5,403 nt of DNA from Marinovum sp. (lineage in GTDB: Bacteria; Pseudomonadota; Alphaproteobacteria; Rhodobacterales; Rhodobacteraceae): NCBI GenBank assembly GCA_002711145.1, contig PAHS01000032.1:20916-26318 (forward strand), read 5' to 3'. The notes below the pieces were generated by a model, which was not told where the DNA came from, did not search any database, and saw only the letters and a program-made list of their open reading frames with translations. Below are positions 1 to 5,403 of this stretch, piece by piece (position 1 is the first letter of the stretch; the number at the start of each line of letters is the position of its first letter). A program made the translations under genes and the position numbers.

Positions 1-1350
1 TAAAAAATTACTTAAATGCTCAGAATTTGGATCAACTATAGTATTTTTTCGGAGAAAAGTTTCTAACTTCGATACTAAAAGCAAATGTCTTCCACGGTTT
101 ACTTGGTCGCTGTGACATATTGGGCTTTTTAACAAAGCAATTAGTTCAGATGAACTTGGCGTTGTATTTAAGAGGGCCGCCACTTTCCTTAAAAACCGGC
201 CCGGCAAGGTAAGATTAAACGAAAGGCCTGCGCTATCATCTGGAATAATTCCCCATCTCAAAAGCTCTGCTGTTACCTGTCGAGTAAGCCTTCGGTCCGG
301 GGTTACCAAAGCAACTCTTTTGTTTTGATGAACGGCCTGTCTTAACACCATTGCAATAGCCAAAGCTTCTTGTCTTTGGTTCTCAGCTTCAAATAAGCTT
401 AACCCTTCACATGCACGGTCCAAACTTTCTAGCCTAGGGCCTTCTAACATCCAACTATCCGTGAAAGGCGCAGGACGCAGCGCAAGAGAAATTAATTTAT
501 TACGAAGAATACTTTGGGAGGAGGAGGCTGGCCAAATATCAACATCAGAATATTTAATATTCAAATCTTCCAGCATTTTTACAAATCGATACTGCGGATG
601 GTCTTCACCAATCAGCGGATCAGAAATACTCCCAAAAACTGCTTCAGTCATATGAAAATCAAACCCAGGCAACACAATTACGCCCTTACGAAGCTTATAA
701 ACTCCTTTTATTAATTCTAAGGTCGTCCCTCGTGAGCCAGTTGAGCCTGCTATAAAAATATAACTTTCTGGCGGATATTCTTCCCAGGCCCGCAGTAATG
801 TCAGAACCTGCTTTCGTTGAAAACCTTCAGAGTCTGGCTCCAAGTTTCTTTCTTCAAGATAGGTTGTAACTACATCCATAAAGTGCAGAATACGCTGCCA
901 ATGACCAGAATGATCCTCTACATTTAAATTTTTTATTGTTATTGGTTTAACGTTCTCACCCTGAAGTTCATCTATTAATTTTGCTAAATTATCAGTGAGA
1001 TCATAAAGGGCTGATTTTGAAGCCAAATTAGGTTCTTGTTCAATTAACTTCTGAACCAGAGCCATTAGCTCAAATCTATATTGCAAATGCGAGCTGGGAT
1101 TGGGATTTTTAAAAGTACCTATCAATTCTGATAAGTCAGATAAAACATGTACCTTGGGAATTAAGATTGTATGCAGCGATGCAAACTCTTCTAGTAACCT
1201 AAGTCGCATACGTTTAGTATTTACAATTATATTTACACGCGCCAAAACTTCCGGCGGATTATCTGAAAAGAATTTAAAAATTCCATATGCTAAAGACCTT
1301 GGAAAATCTACTCCACAAGGCATTCCAAATATTTTTTTATTTATTTCCAT
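1..1350 (-). CDS. addB: Double-strand break repair protein AddB, alphaproteobacterial type (partial: N-terminal 450 residues)
   Basis: AddB is the partner of the AddA helicase-nuclease. The AddAB complex resects double-strand ends for RecA loading, the job RecBCD does in enteric bacteria. The minus-strand frame is open from the ATG at 1350 to position 1 with no stop, giving 450 codons of a family usually near 1,000 residues; the C-terminal nuclease and iron-sulphur part lies outside. Recognition rests on family-like segments: the N-terminal FGMPCGVDFP (residues 8-17), a strand rich in Ile/Val followed by NTKRMRLRLLEEF (44-56), AGSTGS (201-206), the VLPGFDFH stretch shortly after it, and DPLIGEDHPQY (244-254). 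No Walker A (GKS/GKT) is present in the N-terminal region, unlike Firmicutes AddB. An in-frame TAA lies nine codons upstream, which bounds the start; there is no clear Shine-Dalgarno before the ATG. It lies 74 bases downstream of tsaE, same strand. The identity is confident; the exact start is less so. Confidence 0.9.
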   Translation of the reverse strand, partial: MEINKKIFGMPCGVDFPRSLAYGIFKFFSDNPPEVLARVNIIVNTKRMRLRLLEEFASLHTILIPKVHVLSDLSELIGTFKNPNPSSHLQYRFELMALVQKLIEQEPNLASKSALYDLTDNLAKLIDELQGENVKPITIKNLNVEDHSGHWQRILHFMDVVTTYLEERNLEPDSEGFQRKQVLTLLRAWEEYPPESYIFIAGSTGSRGTTLELIKGVYKLRKGVIVLPGFDFHMTEAVFGSISDPLIGEDHPQYRFVKMLEDLNIKYSDVDIWPASSSQSILRNKLISLALRPAPFTDSWMLEGPRLESLDRACEGLSLFEAENQRQEALAIAMVLRQAVHQNKRVALVTPDRRLTRQVTAELLRWGIIPDDSAGLSFNLTLPGRFLRKVAALLNTTPSSSELIALLKSPICHSDQVNRGRHLLLVSKLETFLRKNTIVDPNSEHLSNFL

Positions 1351-1424
1351 GAATTTAAAAAAATAGGGATGTTTTTAGCCTTAATCAAGCTCCCAAATCA
1401 TCCTTATCTAACAGCATATAGTTT

Positions 1425-1913
1425 TTAGTTCGCAATATAATGTTCTGAAATATTTTCAATTCGATCAGACCAATGATGGGAGCAAGACCAACTGAATTTA
1501 ATCTGTCGCTCCAGTTCACCGGTAATCAAAATCTCCACACTAAGGGCATTTTCTGGCACCATATCAAGCGCCAAGTCCGGCCATTCAATCAAACAAATTT
1601 TGTCCTCAAAAGCCTCTGAAAGACCAAGTTCAATCAAACCATCTGCATGGGTAAGACGGTATAAGTCAACATGCCAAATTTCGCCTACCTTAGTCTCATA
1701 TGTCTGAACTAAGGTGAAGGTTGGCGATGGCACTTCTTCTGGAAAGATTTGTTGAGATTGGATGAGTTTACGAGAAAAATAGCTTTTTCCGGCCCCTATT
1801 TCTCCCTTTAACAATAATGTGTCATTACCCTTCAAAATCTGACCGATTAGTACGGCTAACTCAGTCATTTGATTTTCATTAACACTATTAATTTCAAATC
1901 TTTGATTTAACAA
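1425..1913 (-). CDS. tsaE: tRNA threonylcarbamoyladenosine biosynthesis ATPase TsaE (YjeE family)
   Basis: TsaE is the cytoplasmic ATPase that works with TsaB and TsaD to make N6-threonylcarbamoyladenosine at position 37 of ANN-decoding tRNAs. The 162-residue product shows the family landmarks in order: P-loop GEIGAGKS (residues 37-44), SPTFTLVQTYE (63-73), HVDLYRL (81-87) and the LIEW signature (108-111). Ser44 takes the P-loop position that is more often Thr. Length is normal. The start codon is TTG at 1911-1913 and has only a weak purine-rich stretch ahead of it; the next candidate, ATG at residue 16, would remove the first beta-strand (RFEINSV), so TTG is preferred. It lies 128 bases downstream of regB and 74 bases upstream of addB, all on the minus strand, so the three could be co-transcribed, though a candidate promoter precedes tsaE. 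Confidence 0.95.
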   Translation of the reverse strand: MLNQRFEINSVNENQMTELAVLIGQILKGNDTLLLKGEIGAGKSYFSRKLIQSQQIFPEEVPSPTFTLVQTYETKVGEIWHVDLYRLTHADGLIELGLSEAFEDKICLIEWPDLALDMVPENALSVEILITGELERQIKFSWSCSHHWSDRIENISEHYIAN

Positions 1914-1988
1914 AATAAATTCTTTCGCAAAGTAAAAATCTTCTGGTTAGGGTATTTTTCAAAAACTAAAGTTAACAAAACCACTAAT

Positions 1989-2019
1989 ATTGTACTGACT
2001 AGATATATGTTTTTGCCAA
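1989..2019 (-). promoter_or_regulatory. Candidate sigma-70-type promoter for tsaE
   Basis: Reading the minus strand in the regB-tsaE gap, a TTGGCA (plus 2014-2019) is followed after 19 bases by TACAAT (plus 1989-1994). Each hexamer matches the consensus at five of six positions. The spacer is two bases longer than ideal, and AT-rich DNA yields such pairs by chance. It lies about 75 bases ahead of the tsaE TTG start. It would let tsaE-addB be expressed independently of regB. Confidence 0.3.
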
Positions 2020-2041
2020 TTGAGGCATGATTTTTAGTCAC

Positions 2042-3433
2042 CTAAAATACCTGCAAGTTTTCATTTTCGCCCGAAAAATTACTTTTCTTCTCAATGTCAG
2101 CACGTAACCAAAAAATTTCGACGATGGCACCCATGCGATCAGCCGTTTCTGCCCCAACATTAGGGTTTATTGCACCATTTGAAAAATTAAGCTTTGCATT
2201 TGTACGCTCTAGTAAAGTTTTTGCAATAAATAGACCAAGGCCCATACCCTCATATTCTGGCTGCTTACCTCGAGCAGAAGAAGGTTTCCGATAACTTACA
2301 AATGGATCTCCTATACGTGAAATCATTTGTACAGGAAATCCTGGCCCATCATCATTTATGGTGATTTTTATGTCTACCTCACTCCAACTAAGTACAATCC
2401 AAACTTTGCTATCAGCGAAATCAATCGCATTCTGGATCATATTTCTCAAACCGTGAATTATCTCAGGTCGACGCTGGATAACTGGATGGGATATATCTTC
2501 TTTTGATTTAAGCTTGATTTCGAAAATTATCTCTATACCCCGATCTAAATGTGGTTCAGCTGCTTCTCGAATTACTTCAGATGCTGGTGCATTGCGCATA
2601 TGCTGGTCATCTTTACCGGCCTGACCCATAGACTGAAGAATATCACGACAACGATCAGCTTGATCTCTAATCAAAATCGCATCCTCTAATAGCTCTTTCT
2701 TATCCGCTAGTTCATCCATCAGCTCACTACTCGCCAACTTAATGGTCGCCAGCGGTGTTCCAAGCTCATGCGCAGCAGCTGCTACAACTCCGCCTAGGTC
2801 GGTAAGCTTTTGTTCTCTAGTAAGGGCCATCTGGGTCGCAAACAATGCATCAGACATATCATTAACCTCAACGGTTACTTTACGGGAATAGAAGCTTAAA
2901 AATAGCATTGAAATAACAATAGCAGTCCAGTTTCCAAAAATAAAAATATTGGGAACTCTTAAAATAAAACCTTGCTCTGTTAGTAGTGGGTAGTTGTAAT
3001 TAGTCAGTAAGGTCACTGCGACTATTGCTATCACACCAAGGGAAAGTGTATACCTCAAGGGCAATGAGGTCGCTGAAATAGCAACAGGGGCGATTACTAA
3101 AACTGCAAATGGATTGTTGAGCCCACCAGTAAAAAAAAGCAGTAAAAGTAACTGAAGTAGATCAAATAATATCATGGCCATATTTTGCTTTTCAGATAAA
3201 CGTTCATTTTCCGGAAAAACAAACATAGCTACAAGATTGCCTGCAACTGATATTCCAATGGCAAAAATGATTAGATCTAGCTCTAAGCGCAAGTTGTAAA
3301 ACTGCACAGCGACCAGAACTGCTGCACTTTGACCAAGTATTGCAACCCAACGCAATAAAATCATTGTTCGCAGTCTTATCCATCGACTACGTTGATTATC
3401 TCTAGAAACTGTTAATGCATTTTCGGGTATCAT
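2042..3433 (-). CDS. regB: Redox-sensing membrane histidine kinase RegB/PrrB/ActS
   Basis: RegB is the inner-membrane sensor kinase that phosphorylates RegA when the cell is reduced and is held back under oxidising conditions. The 463-residue product has a basic N-terminus, then about six hydrophobic segments between residues 23 and 181. The heptapeptide GGLNNPF (103-109) is the conserved GGxxNPF ubiquinone-binding motif. The H-box is AAAAHELGTPLAT (218-230) with phospho-acceptor His222. RCRDIL (261-266) carries Cys262, corresponding to the redox-active Cys265 of Rhodobacter capsulatus RegB; the His-to-Cys spacing of 40 matches. ATP-binding elements follow: N-box around Asn331/Asn335, DDGPGF (361-366), GDPF (375-378) and GMGLGL (396-401). 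A polar tail of some 18 residues ends the protein. The ATG start is supported by AGAGGG seven bases upstream. It is divergent from senC-regA, the usual Rhodobacterales arrangement. All catalytic residues are present, so it should be functional. Confidence 0.97.
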   Translation of the reverse strand: MIPENALTVSRDNQRSRWIRLRTMILLRWVAILGQSAAVLVAVQFYNLRLELDLIIFAIGISVAGNLVAMFVFPENERLSEKQNMAMILFDLLQLLLLLFFTGGLNNPFAVLVIAPVAISATSLPLRYTLSLGVIAIVAVTLLTNYNYPLLTEQGFILRVPNIFIFGNWTAIVISMLFLSFYSRKVTVEVNDMSDALFATQMALTREQKLTDLGGVVAAAAHELGTPLATIKLASSELMDELADKKELLEDAILIRDQADRCRDILQSMGQAGKDDQHMRNAPASEVIREAAEPHLDRGIEIIFEIKLKSKEDISHPVIQRRPEIIHGLRNMIQNAIDFADSKVWIVLSWSEVDIKITINDDGPGFPVQMISRIGDPFVSYRKPSSARGKQPEYEGMGLGLFIAKTLLERTNAKLNFSNGAINPNVGAETADRMGAIVEIFWLRADIEKKSNFSGENENLQVF

Positions 3434-3474
3434 TGTCGCACCCTCTTTATTTTAAAAGATATTCTTTGTAGCTC
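3434..3474. promoter_or_regulatory. Short divergent intergenic region between regB and senC
   Basis: Only 41 bases separate the regB ATG from the first possible senC ATG, so promoters for both directions must lie here or extend into the senC 5' end. On the minus strand AGAGGG (plus 3441-3446) is a good ribosome-binding site for regB. A weak minus-strand pair, TTGTTA (plus 3480-3485) and TATCTT (plus 3456-3461) with an 18-base spacer, could be a regB promoter, though each hexamer matches only four of six consensus bases. I saw no GC-rich RegA-type site. Its role as the divergent control region is inferred from gene orientation. Confidence 0.4.
3441..3446 (-). promoter_or_regulatory. Ribosome-binding site of regB
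   Basis: The minus strand reads AGAGGG followed by seven bases and then the regB ATG. This is the best Shine-Dalgarno match near the regB N-terminus and decides its start. Confidence 0.7.
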
Positions 3475-4143
3475 ATGTATAACAAGGTCTCGAGGCAGTT
3501 CAAGAAAATGACGAATATGAAAAATATTGCTTACTTATCAGCCGCGTCATTATTCATACTTATTAGTCTGACATATTTAGCTACGACTCCAATCTGGCCA
3601 TTTAATAAAGATGATAGGTTTGCTCAATGCCGAAATTCAAAAGTCACCGGGGGCTCTGGAAGTATTGGAGGAAAACTTGATTTAGTTTCTACCGATGGCA
3701 GAGCTGTTTCAGAAGTTGAAATTTTTTCACAACCCTCATTAGTTTACTTCGGTTATACTTTTTGCCCAGACGTTTGTCCGTTACATGTTTCCAGAAACGC
3801 TGATGCTGTAGATTTGCTTGACGAACGAGGCATACAAACAACACCAGTTTTTATATCTGTTGACCCAAGCCGGGATACTCCCGAGGTTTTGACAGAGTTT
3901 GCAGAAATGATTCATCCACGGATGCTTGCGTATACTGGGAGCGAAGAGCAAATAAGGGCTGCAAGTAAGGCTTATAAAACCTACTATAAAAAGCAGGAAA
4001 GCAATGATGAATACTATCTGGTTGACCACTCAACGATTACATATTTGGTATTACCAAAGTACGGCTTCGTAGAGTTTTTTAGAGCTGATACTTCTCCAGA
4101 AATTATGGCCGAAACAACAGCATGTTTTGTCGAAAATAGTTAA
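3475..4143 (+). CDS. senC: SCO1/SenC/PrrC family copper chaperone for cytochrome c oxidase
   Basis: SenC is a membrane-anchored periplasmic thioredoxin-fold protein that binds copper and helps assemble the CuA site of cytochrome c oxidase; in Rhodobacter it is also linked to RegB signalling. The product shows a single N-terminal membrane anchor (about residues 17-36), then GYTFCPDVCPLH with the copper ligands Cys97 and Cys101, VFISVDPSRDTPE (125-137), and VDHST with the third ligand His185. Cys52 and Cys217 lie outside the copper site and could pair. The start is uncertain: the ATG at 3475 gives 222 residues but lacks a ribosome-binding site, while ATGs at 3508 (residue 12) and 3517 (residue 15) also leave the anchor intact and better match the short cytoplasmic lead of typical SenC. 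A GAGG at 3492-3495 lies 12 bases before 3508. It is divergent from regB, with regA 71 bases downstream on the same strand. The family call is secure. Confidence 0.95.
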   Translation: MYNKVSRQFKKMTNMKNIAYLSAASLFILISLTYLATTPIWPFNKDDRFAQCRNSKVTGGSGSIGGKLDLVSTDGRAVSEVEIFSQPSLVYFGYTFCPDVCPLHVSRNADAVDLLDERGIQTTPVFISVDPSRDTPEVLTEFAEMIHPRMLAYTGSEEQIRAASKAYKTYYKKQESNDEYYLVDHSTITYLVLPKYGFVEFFRADTSPEIMAETTACFVENS

Positions 4144-4156
4144 TTTTACAAGACAT

Positions 4157-4185
4157 TTGACCACAAAGTATTAGTTATTTAAAAA
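4157..4185 (+). promoter_or_regulatory. Candidate promoter for regA within the senC-regA gap
   Basis: TTGACC (4157-4162) is followed after exactly 17 bases by TAAAAA (4180-4185). The first hexamer matches the sigma-70 consensus at five of six bases and the second at four of six. It would start transcription roughly 20-25 bases before the regA GTG, leaving room for its ribosome-binding site. This could give regA expression independent of senC; the gap has no obvious terminator, so read-through from senC is also likely. Confidence 0.35.
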
Positions 4186-4202
4186 AACACACGACCAAAG
4201 GC

Positions 4203-4207
4203 AGGAG
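4203..4207 (+). promoter_or_regulatory. Ribosome-binding site of regA
   Basis: AGGAG lies seven bases before the GTG at 4215. It is the strongest Shine-Dalgarno in the gap and supports the GTG start of regA. Confidence 0.75.
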
Positions 4208-4214
4208 ACAACCC

Positions 4215-4769
4215 GTGAAAGAGGTTGAAAAAAGATCAATTGGTGAAGATAACTCACTACTTATTTTAGATGACGACGAACCATTCCTACGCCGTTTAGC
4301 CAAGGCAATGGAAAAGCGTGGTTTTGCAGTAGAAACGGCTGGTTCAATCGCCGCGGGTAGCGCAATAGCTACTGCAAGGACACCTGCCTATGCAGTCATT
4401 GATCTAAGATTAGCGGACGGAAACGGGCTGGACGTTGTAGAAATTTTACGCTCAAAACGACCAGACTGTCGCATAGTGGTGTTAACTGGGTACGGTGCTA
4501 TAGCGACGGCCGTCGCTGCCGTTAAAATCGGGGCCACTGATTATTTATCAAAACCAGCCGATGCAAATGATGTAATTAATGCTCTTTTAACTCGGGATGA
4601 TGAACTTCCGCCACCCCCAGAAAATCCTATGAGCGCTGACCGAGTGAGATGGGAACATATTCAAAGAGTTTATGAACTGTGCGATCGCAATGTTAGCGAA
4701 ACTGCAAGGCGCCTAAATATGCATAGAAGAACACTTCAGCGTATATTGGCAAAGCGCAGTCCAAAATAA
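4215..4769 (+). CDS. regA: Redox response regulator transcription factor RegA/PrrA/ActR
   Basis: RegA is the cytoplasmic partner of RegB; phosphorylated RegA activates or represses genes for respiration, photosynthesis, CO2 and nitrogen fixation in alphaproteobacteria. The 184-residue length equals that of Rhodobacter capsulatus RegA. The receiver domain (about 14-125) has the acidic pocket DDDE (19-22), the phospho-acceptor Asp63 in VIDLRLADG, Thr91 in VLTGYG, and Lys113 in SKPAD. A proline linker PPPP (132-135) joins it to a Fis-type helix-turn-helix: CDRNVSETARRLNMHRRTLQ (156-175) contains both helices, and the protein ends with a basic tail. From about residue 86 onward the protein is almost the same as I remember for Rhodobacter RegA, while the N-terminal 60 residues vary more. 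The start is GTG with AGGAG seven bases upstream. It follows senC on the same strand and ends four bases from the convergent GNAT gene, with no terminator between them. Confidence 0.97.
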   Translation: MKEVEKRSIGEDNSLLILDDDEPFLRRLAKAMEKRGFAVETAGSIAAGSAIATARTPAYAVIDLRLADGNGLDVVEILRSKRPDCRIVVLTGYGAIATAVAAVKIGATDYLSKPADANDVINALLTRDDELPPPPENPMSADRVRWEHIQRVYELCDRNVSETARRLNMHRRTLQRILAKRSPK

Positions 4770-4773
4770 ATAT

Positions 4774-5271
4774 TCATATTCTCAAATCGAACCTTTTCGA
4801 AATGCAAGTCTGTTTGTATTCATTTTCAAATGTAAAATATTCACAAAACCCTAAACTTTCATAGTATCCTATCGCACCTTTGTTCGTGGAGTTCATTGTT
4901 GCACTAATAGAGCACATCCCTTTATCATTGGAAGTTAATCTTGTAGCTTCAAAAAGTTGCTTACCTACACCAAGACCCCTCACATTTTTTGAGACATAAG
5001 TAGCTATCAATCCCCAATCTGAGGGCAATTTGTCTACTCCAGACCAATTTGGATCTGACCATTCAAGAAATTGAAAGCCAATAATTTTTGTTCCTTGGGT
5101 AGCAACGTGATTGCAAAGGCTAAATGGATTTGTAAAATAGTTCCTCTTAAAATCTACTGGCGTCGTGGTACTATTTTGAAGTGTAAGACCACCTTCATTA
5201 ATGATCCCATTTAAAATATTGGACATCTCTTTGATGTCACCATATTCTGCCTTTCTCACAGAAAATATCAT
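4774..5271 (-). CDS. GNAT family N-acetyltransferase
   Basis: This 165-residue protein has the Gcn5-related acetyltransferase fold, expected to transfer an acetyl group from acetyl-CoA to an amine; the substrate cannot be read from the sequence. Visible elements are the N-terminal VRKAEYGDIKEMSNILN strand-helix (residues 5-21), a central strand IIGFQFLEW (63-71), the acetyl-CoA-binding motif A with RGLGVG (98-103) preceded by the strand IATYVS (89-94), and motif B YYESLGF (136-142). The C-terminal SKRFDL (158-163) recalls a small alphaproteobacterial GNAT group. The ATG overlaps the stop of the upstream minus-strand frame in an ATGA arrangement, so the two genes are probably translationally coupled. 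It converges on regA with a four-base gap. It is not a usual member of the regA locus. Confidence 0.88.
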   Translation of the reverse strand: MIFSVRKAEYGDIKEMSNILNGIINEGGLTLQNSTTTPVDFKRNYFTNPFSLCNHVATQGTKIIGFQFLEWSDPNWSGVDKLPSDWGLIATYVSKNVRGLGVGKQLFEATRLTSNDKGMCSISATMNSTNKGAIGYYESLGFCEYFTFENEYKQTCISKRFDLRI

Positions 5272-5403
5272 TTACTATTTTCCAATAGAGTAAAGCATTT
5301 CTCGATATAGTCACTTCGAACCAGGGCAGGCGGTCGAATCTGAATTGAAAATTTAGTTAAATAAGACTTGTCAAATTTTCCAAAAAATTTGTCAGCCTCA
5401 TGC
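5268..5403 (-). CDS. Unidentified protein, C-terminal 44 residues only (partial)
   Basis: A minus-strand frame is open from the right edge to a TGA at 5268-5270, giving 44 residues ending CFTLLENSK. The stop codon shares bases with the GNAT ATG (ATGA), the usual mark of coupled genes, and this is the main reason to believe it is coding. The fragment is mixed in character, with a basic and aromatic part (FFGKFDKSYLTKF) followed by IRPPALVRSDY. I do not recognise a family, and no catalytic motif or membrane segment can be seen. It is presumably the upstream member of a two-gene unit with the acetyltransferase. Confidence 0.6.
   Translation of the reverse strand, partial: HEADKFFGKFDKSYLTKFSIQIRPPALVRSDYIEKCFTLLENSK

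Noticed and set aside
461..714. Two overlapping plus-strand open frames of 64 and 66 codons
   Set aside because: They lie antisense inside addB, have low-complexity composition with no family resemblance, and the minus-strand frame there is clearly AddB.
1100..1366. Plus-strand open frame of 88 codons
   Set aside because: It is antisense to the AddB N-terminus and shows no recognisable motif; the opposite frame carries conserved AddB segments.
1351..1424. Very short frames in the tsaE-addB gap that might be remnants of lost genes
   Set aside because: The longest are a handful of codons with no recognisable similarity, so calling them remnants would be guesswork.
2014..2035. TGCC-AATTGA-GGCA hairpin followed by TGATTTTT on the plus strand
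   Set aside because: The stem is only four base pairs, and no plus-strand gene ends here, so a terminator role is not supported.
2032..2047. Perfect six-base inverted repeat TTTTAG/CTAAAA with a four-base loop over the regB stop codon
   Set aside because: The stem is nearly all AT and is not followed by a T-run on the minus strand, so it is not a convincing terminator; such repeats are expected by chance in AT-rich DNA.
2094..2294. Plus-strand open frame of 66 codons
   Set aside because: It is antisense to the RegB ATP-binding domain, whose motifs are intact.
3478..3483. TATAAC, a good -10-like hexamer just after the first senC ATG
   Set aside because: No -35-like element lies at 16-18 bases upstream, and transcription from it would leave too short a leader for the candidate later starts.
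3781..4033. Two minus-strand open frames of 82 and 60 codons
   Set aside because: Both are shadows of senC, which carries the copper-binding motifs in the plus frame.
1..5403. Search by eye for CRISPR repeats, tRNA or rRNA genes, insertion sequences and attachment sites
   Set aside because: No regularly spaced repeats, cloverleaf-like segments, transposase frames or paired terminal repeats were seen; the window is filled by core genes.

Overview
The window is a stretch of AT-rich alphaproteobacterial chromosome carrying ordinary core genes. It contains the divergent regB / senC-regA redox-response locus, flanked on the left by tsaE and addB and on the right by a GNAT acetyltransferase and the end of an unidentified gene. 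RegB, SenC and RegA resemble the Rhodobacterales (RegB/RegA, also called PrrB/PrrA) proteins over their whole length. The base composition is much more AT-rich than most Rhodobacteraceae, which fits a streamlined low-GC marine lineage (for example HTCC2255/NAC11-7-like or Amylibacter-like). That placement is inference from protein resemblance and composition, and GC was judged by eye rather than counted.

Layout. Positions 1-1350 (minus) hold the N-terminal 450 codons of addB, which runs off the left edge. Positions 1425-1913 (minus) are tsaE, with a TTG start. Positions 2042-3433 (minus) are regB, the membrane sensor kinase. A gap of only 41 bases (3434-3474) separates regB from the divergent senC (3475-4143, plus), a Sco1-type copper protein. 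After 71 bases comes regA (4215-4769, plus, GTG start), the DNA-binding response regulator. Four bases beyond regA, and convergent with it, ends a GNAT acetyltransferase gene (4774-5271, minus). Its ATG overlaps the stop codon of an upstream partial gene (5268-5403, minus) in an ATGA arrangement.

How the genes work together. RegB is expected to read the redox state of the quinone pool and a cytoplasmic cysteine, and to phosphorylate Asp63 of RegA, which then binds promoters of respiratory, photosynthetic, carbon- and nitrogen-fixation genes. SenC helps assemble the CuA centre of cytochrome c oxidase, whose activity feeds back on RegB in Rhodobacter. TsaE (tRNA t6A synthesis) and AddB (double-strand break repair) are housekeeping genes that commonly sit beside regB in Rhodobacterales.

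I found no mobile element, CRISPR array, RNA gene or evidently new system. The points most worth a second look are the absence of the amgK/murU-type pair that usually separates tsaE from addB, the very short divergent promoter region, the right flank lacking the usual hvrA/ahcY neighbours, and the unidentified C-terminal fragment at the right edge.
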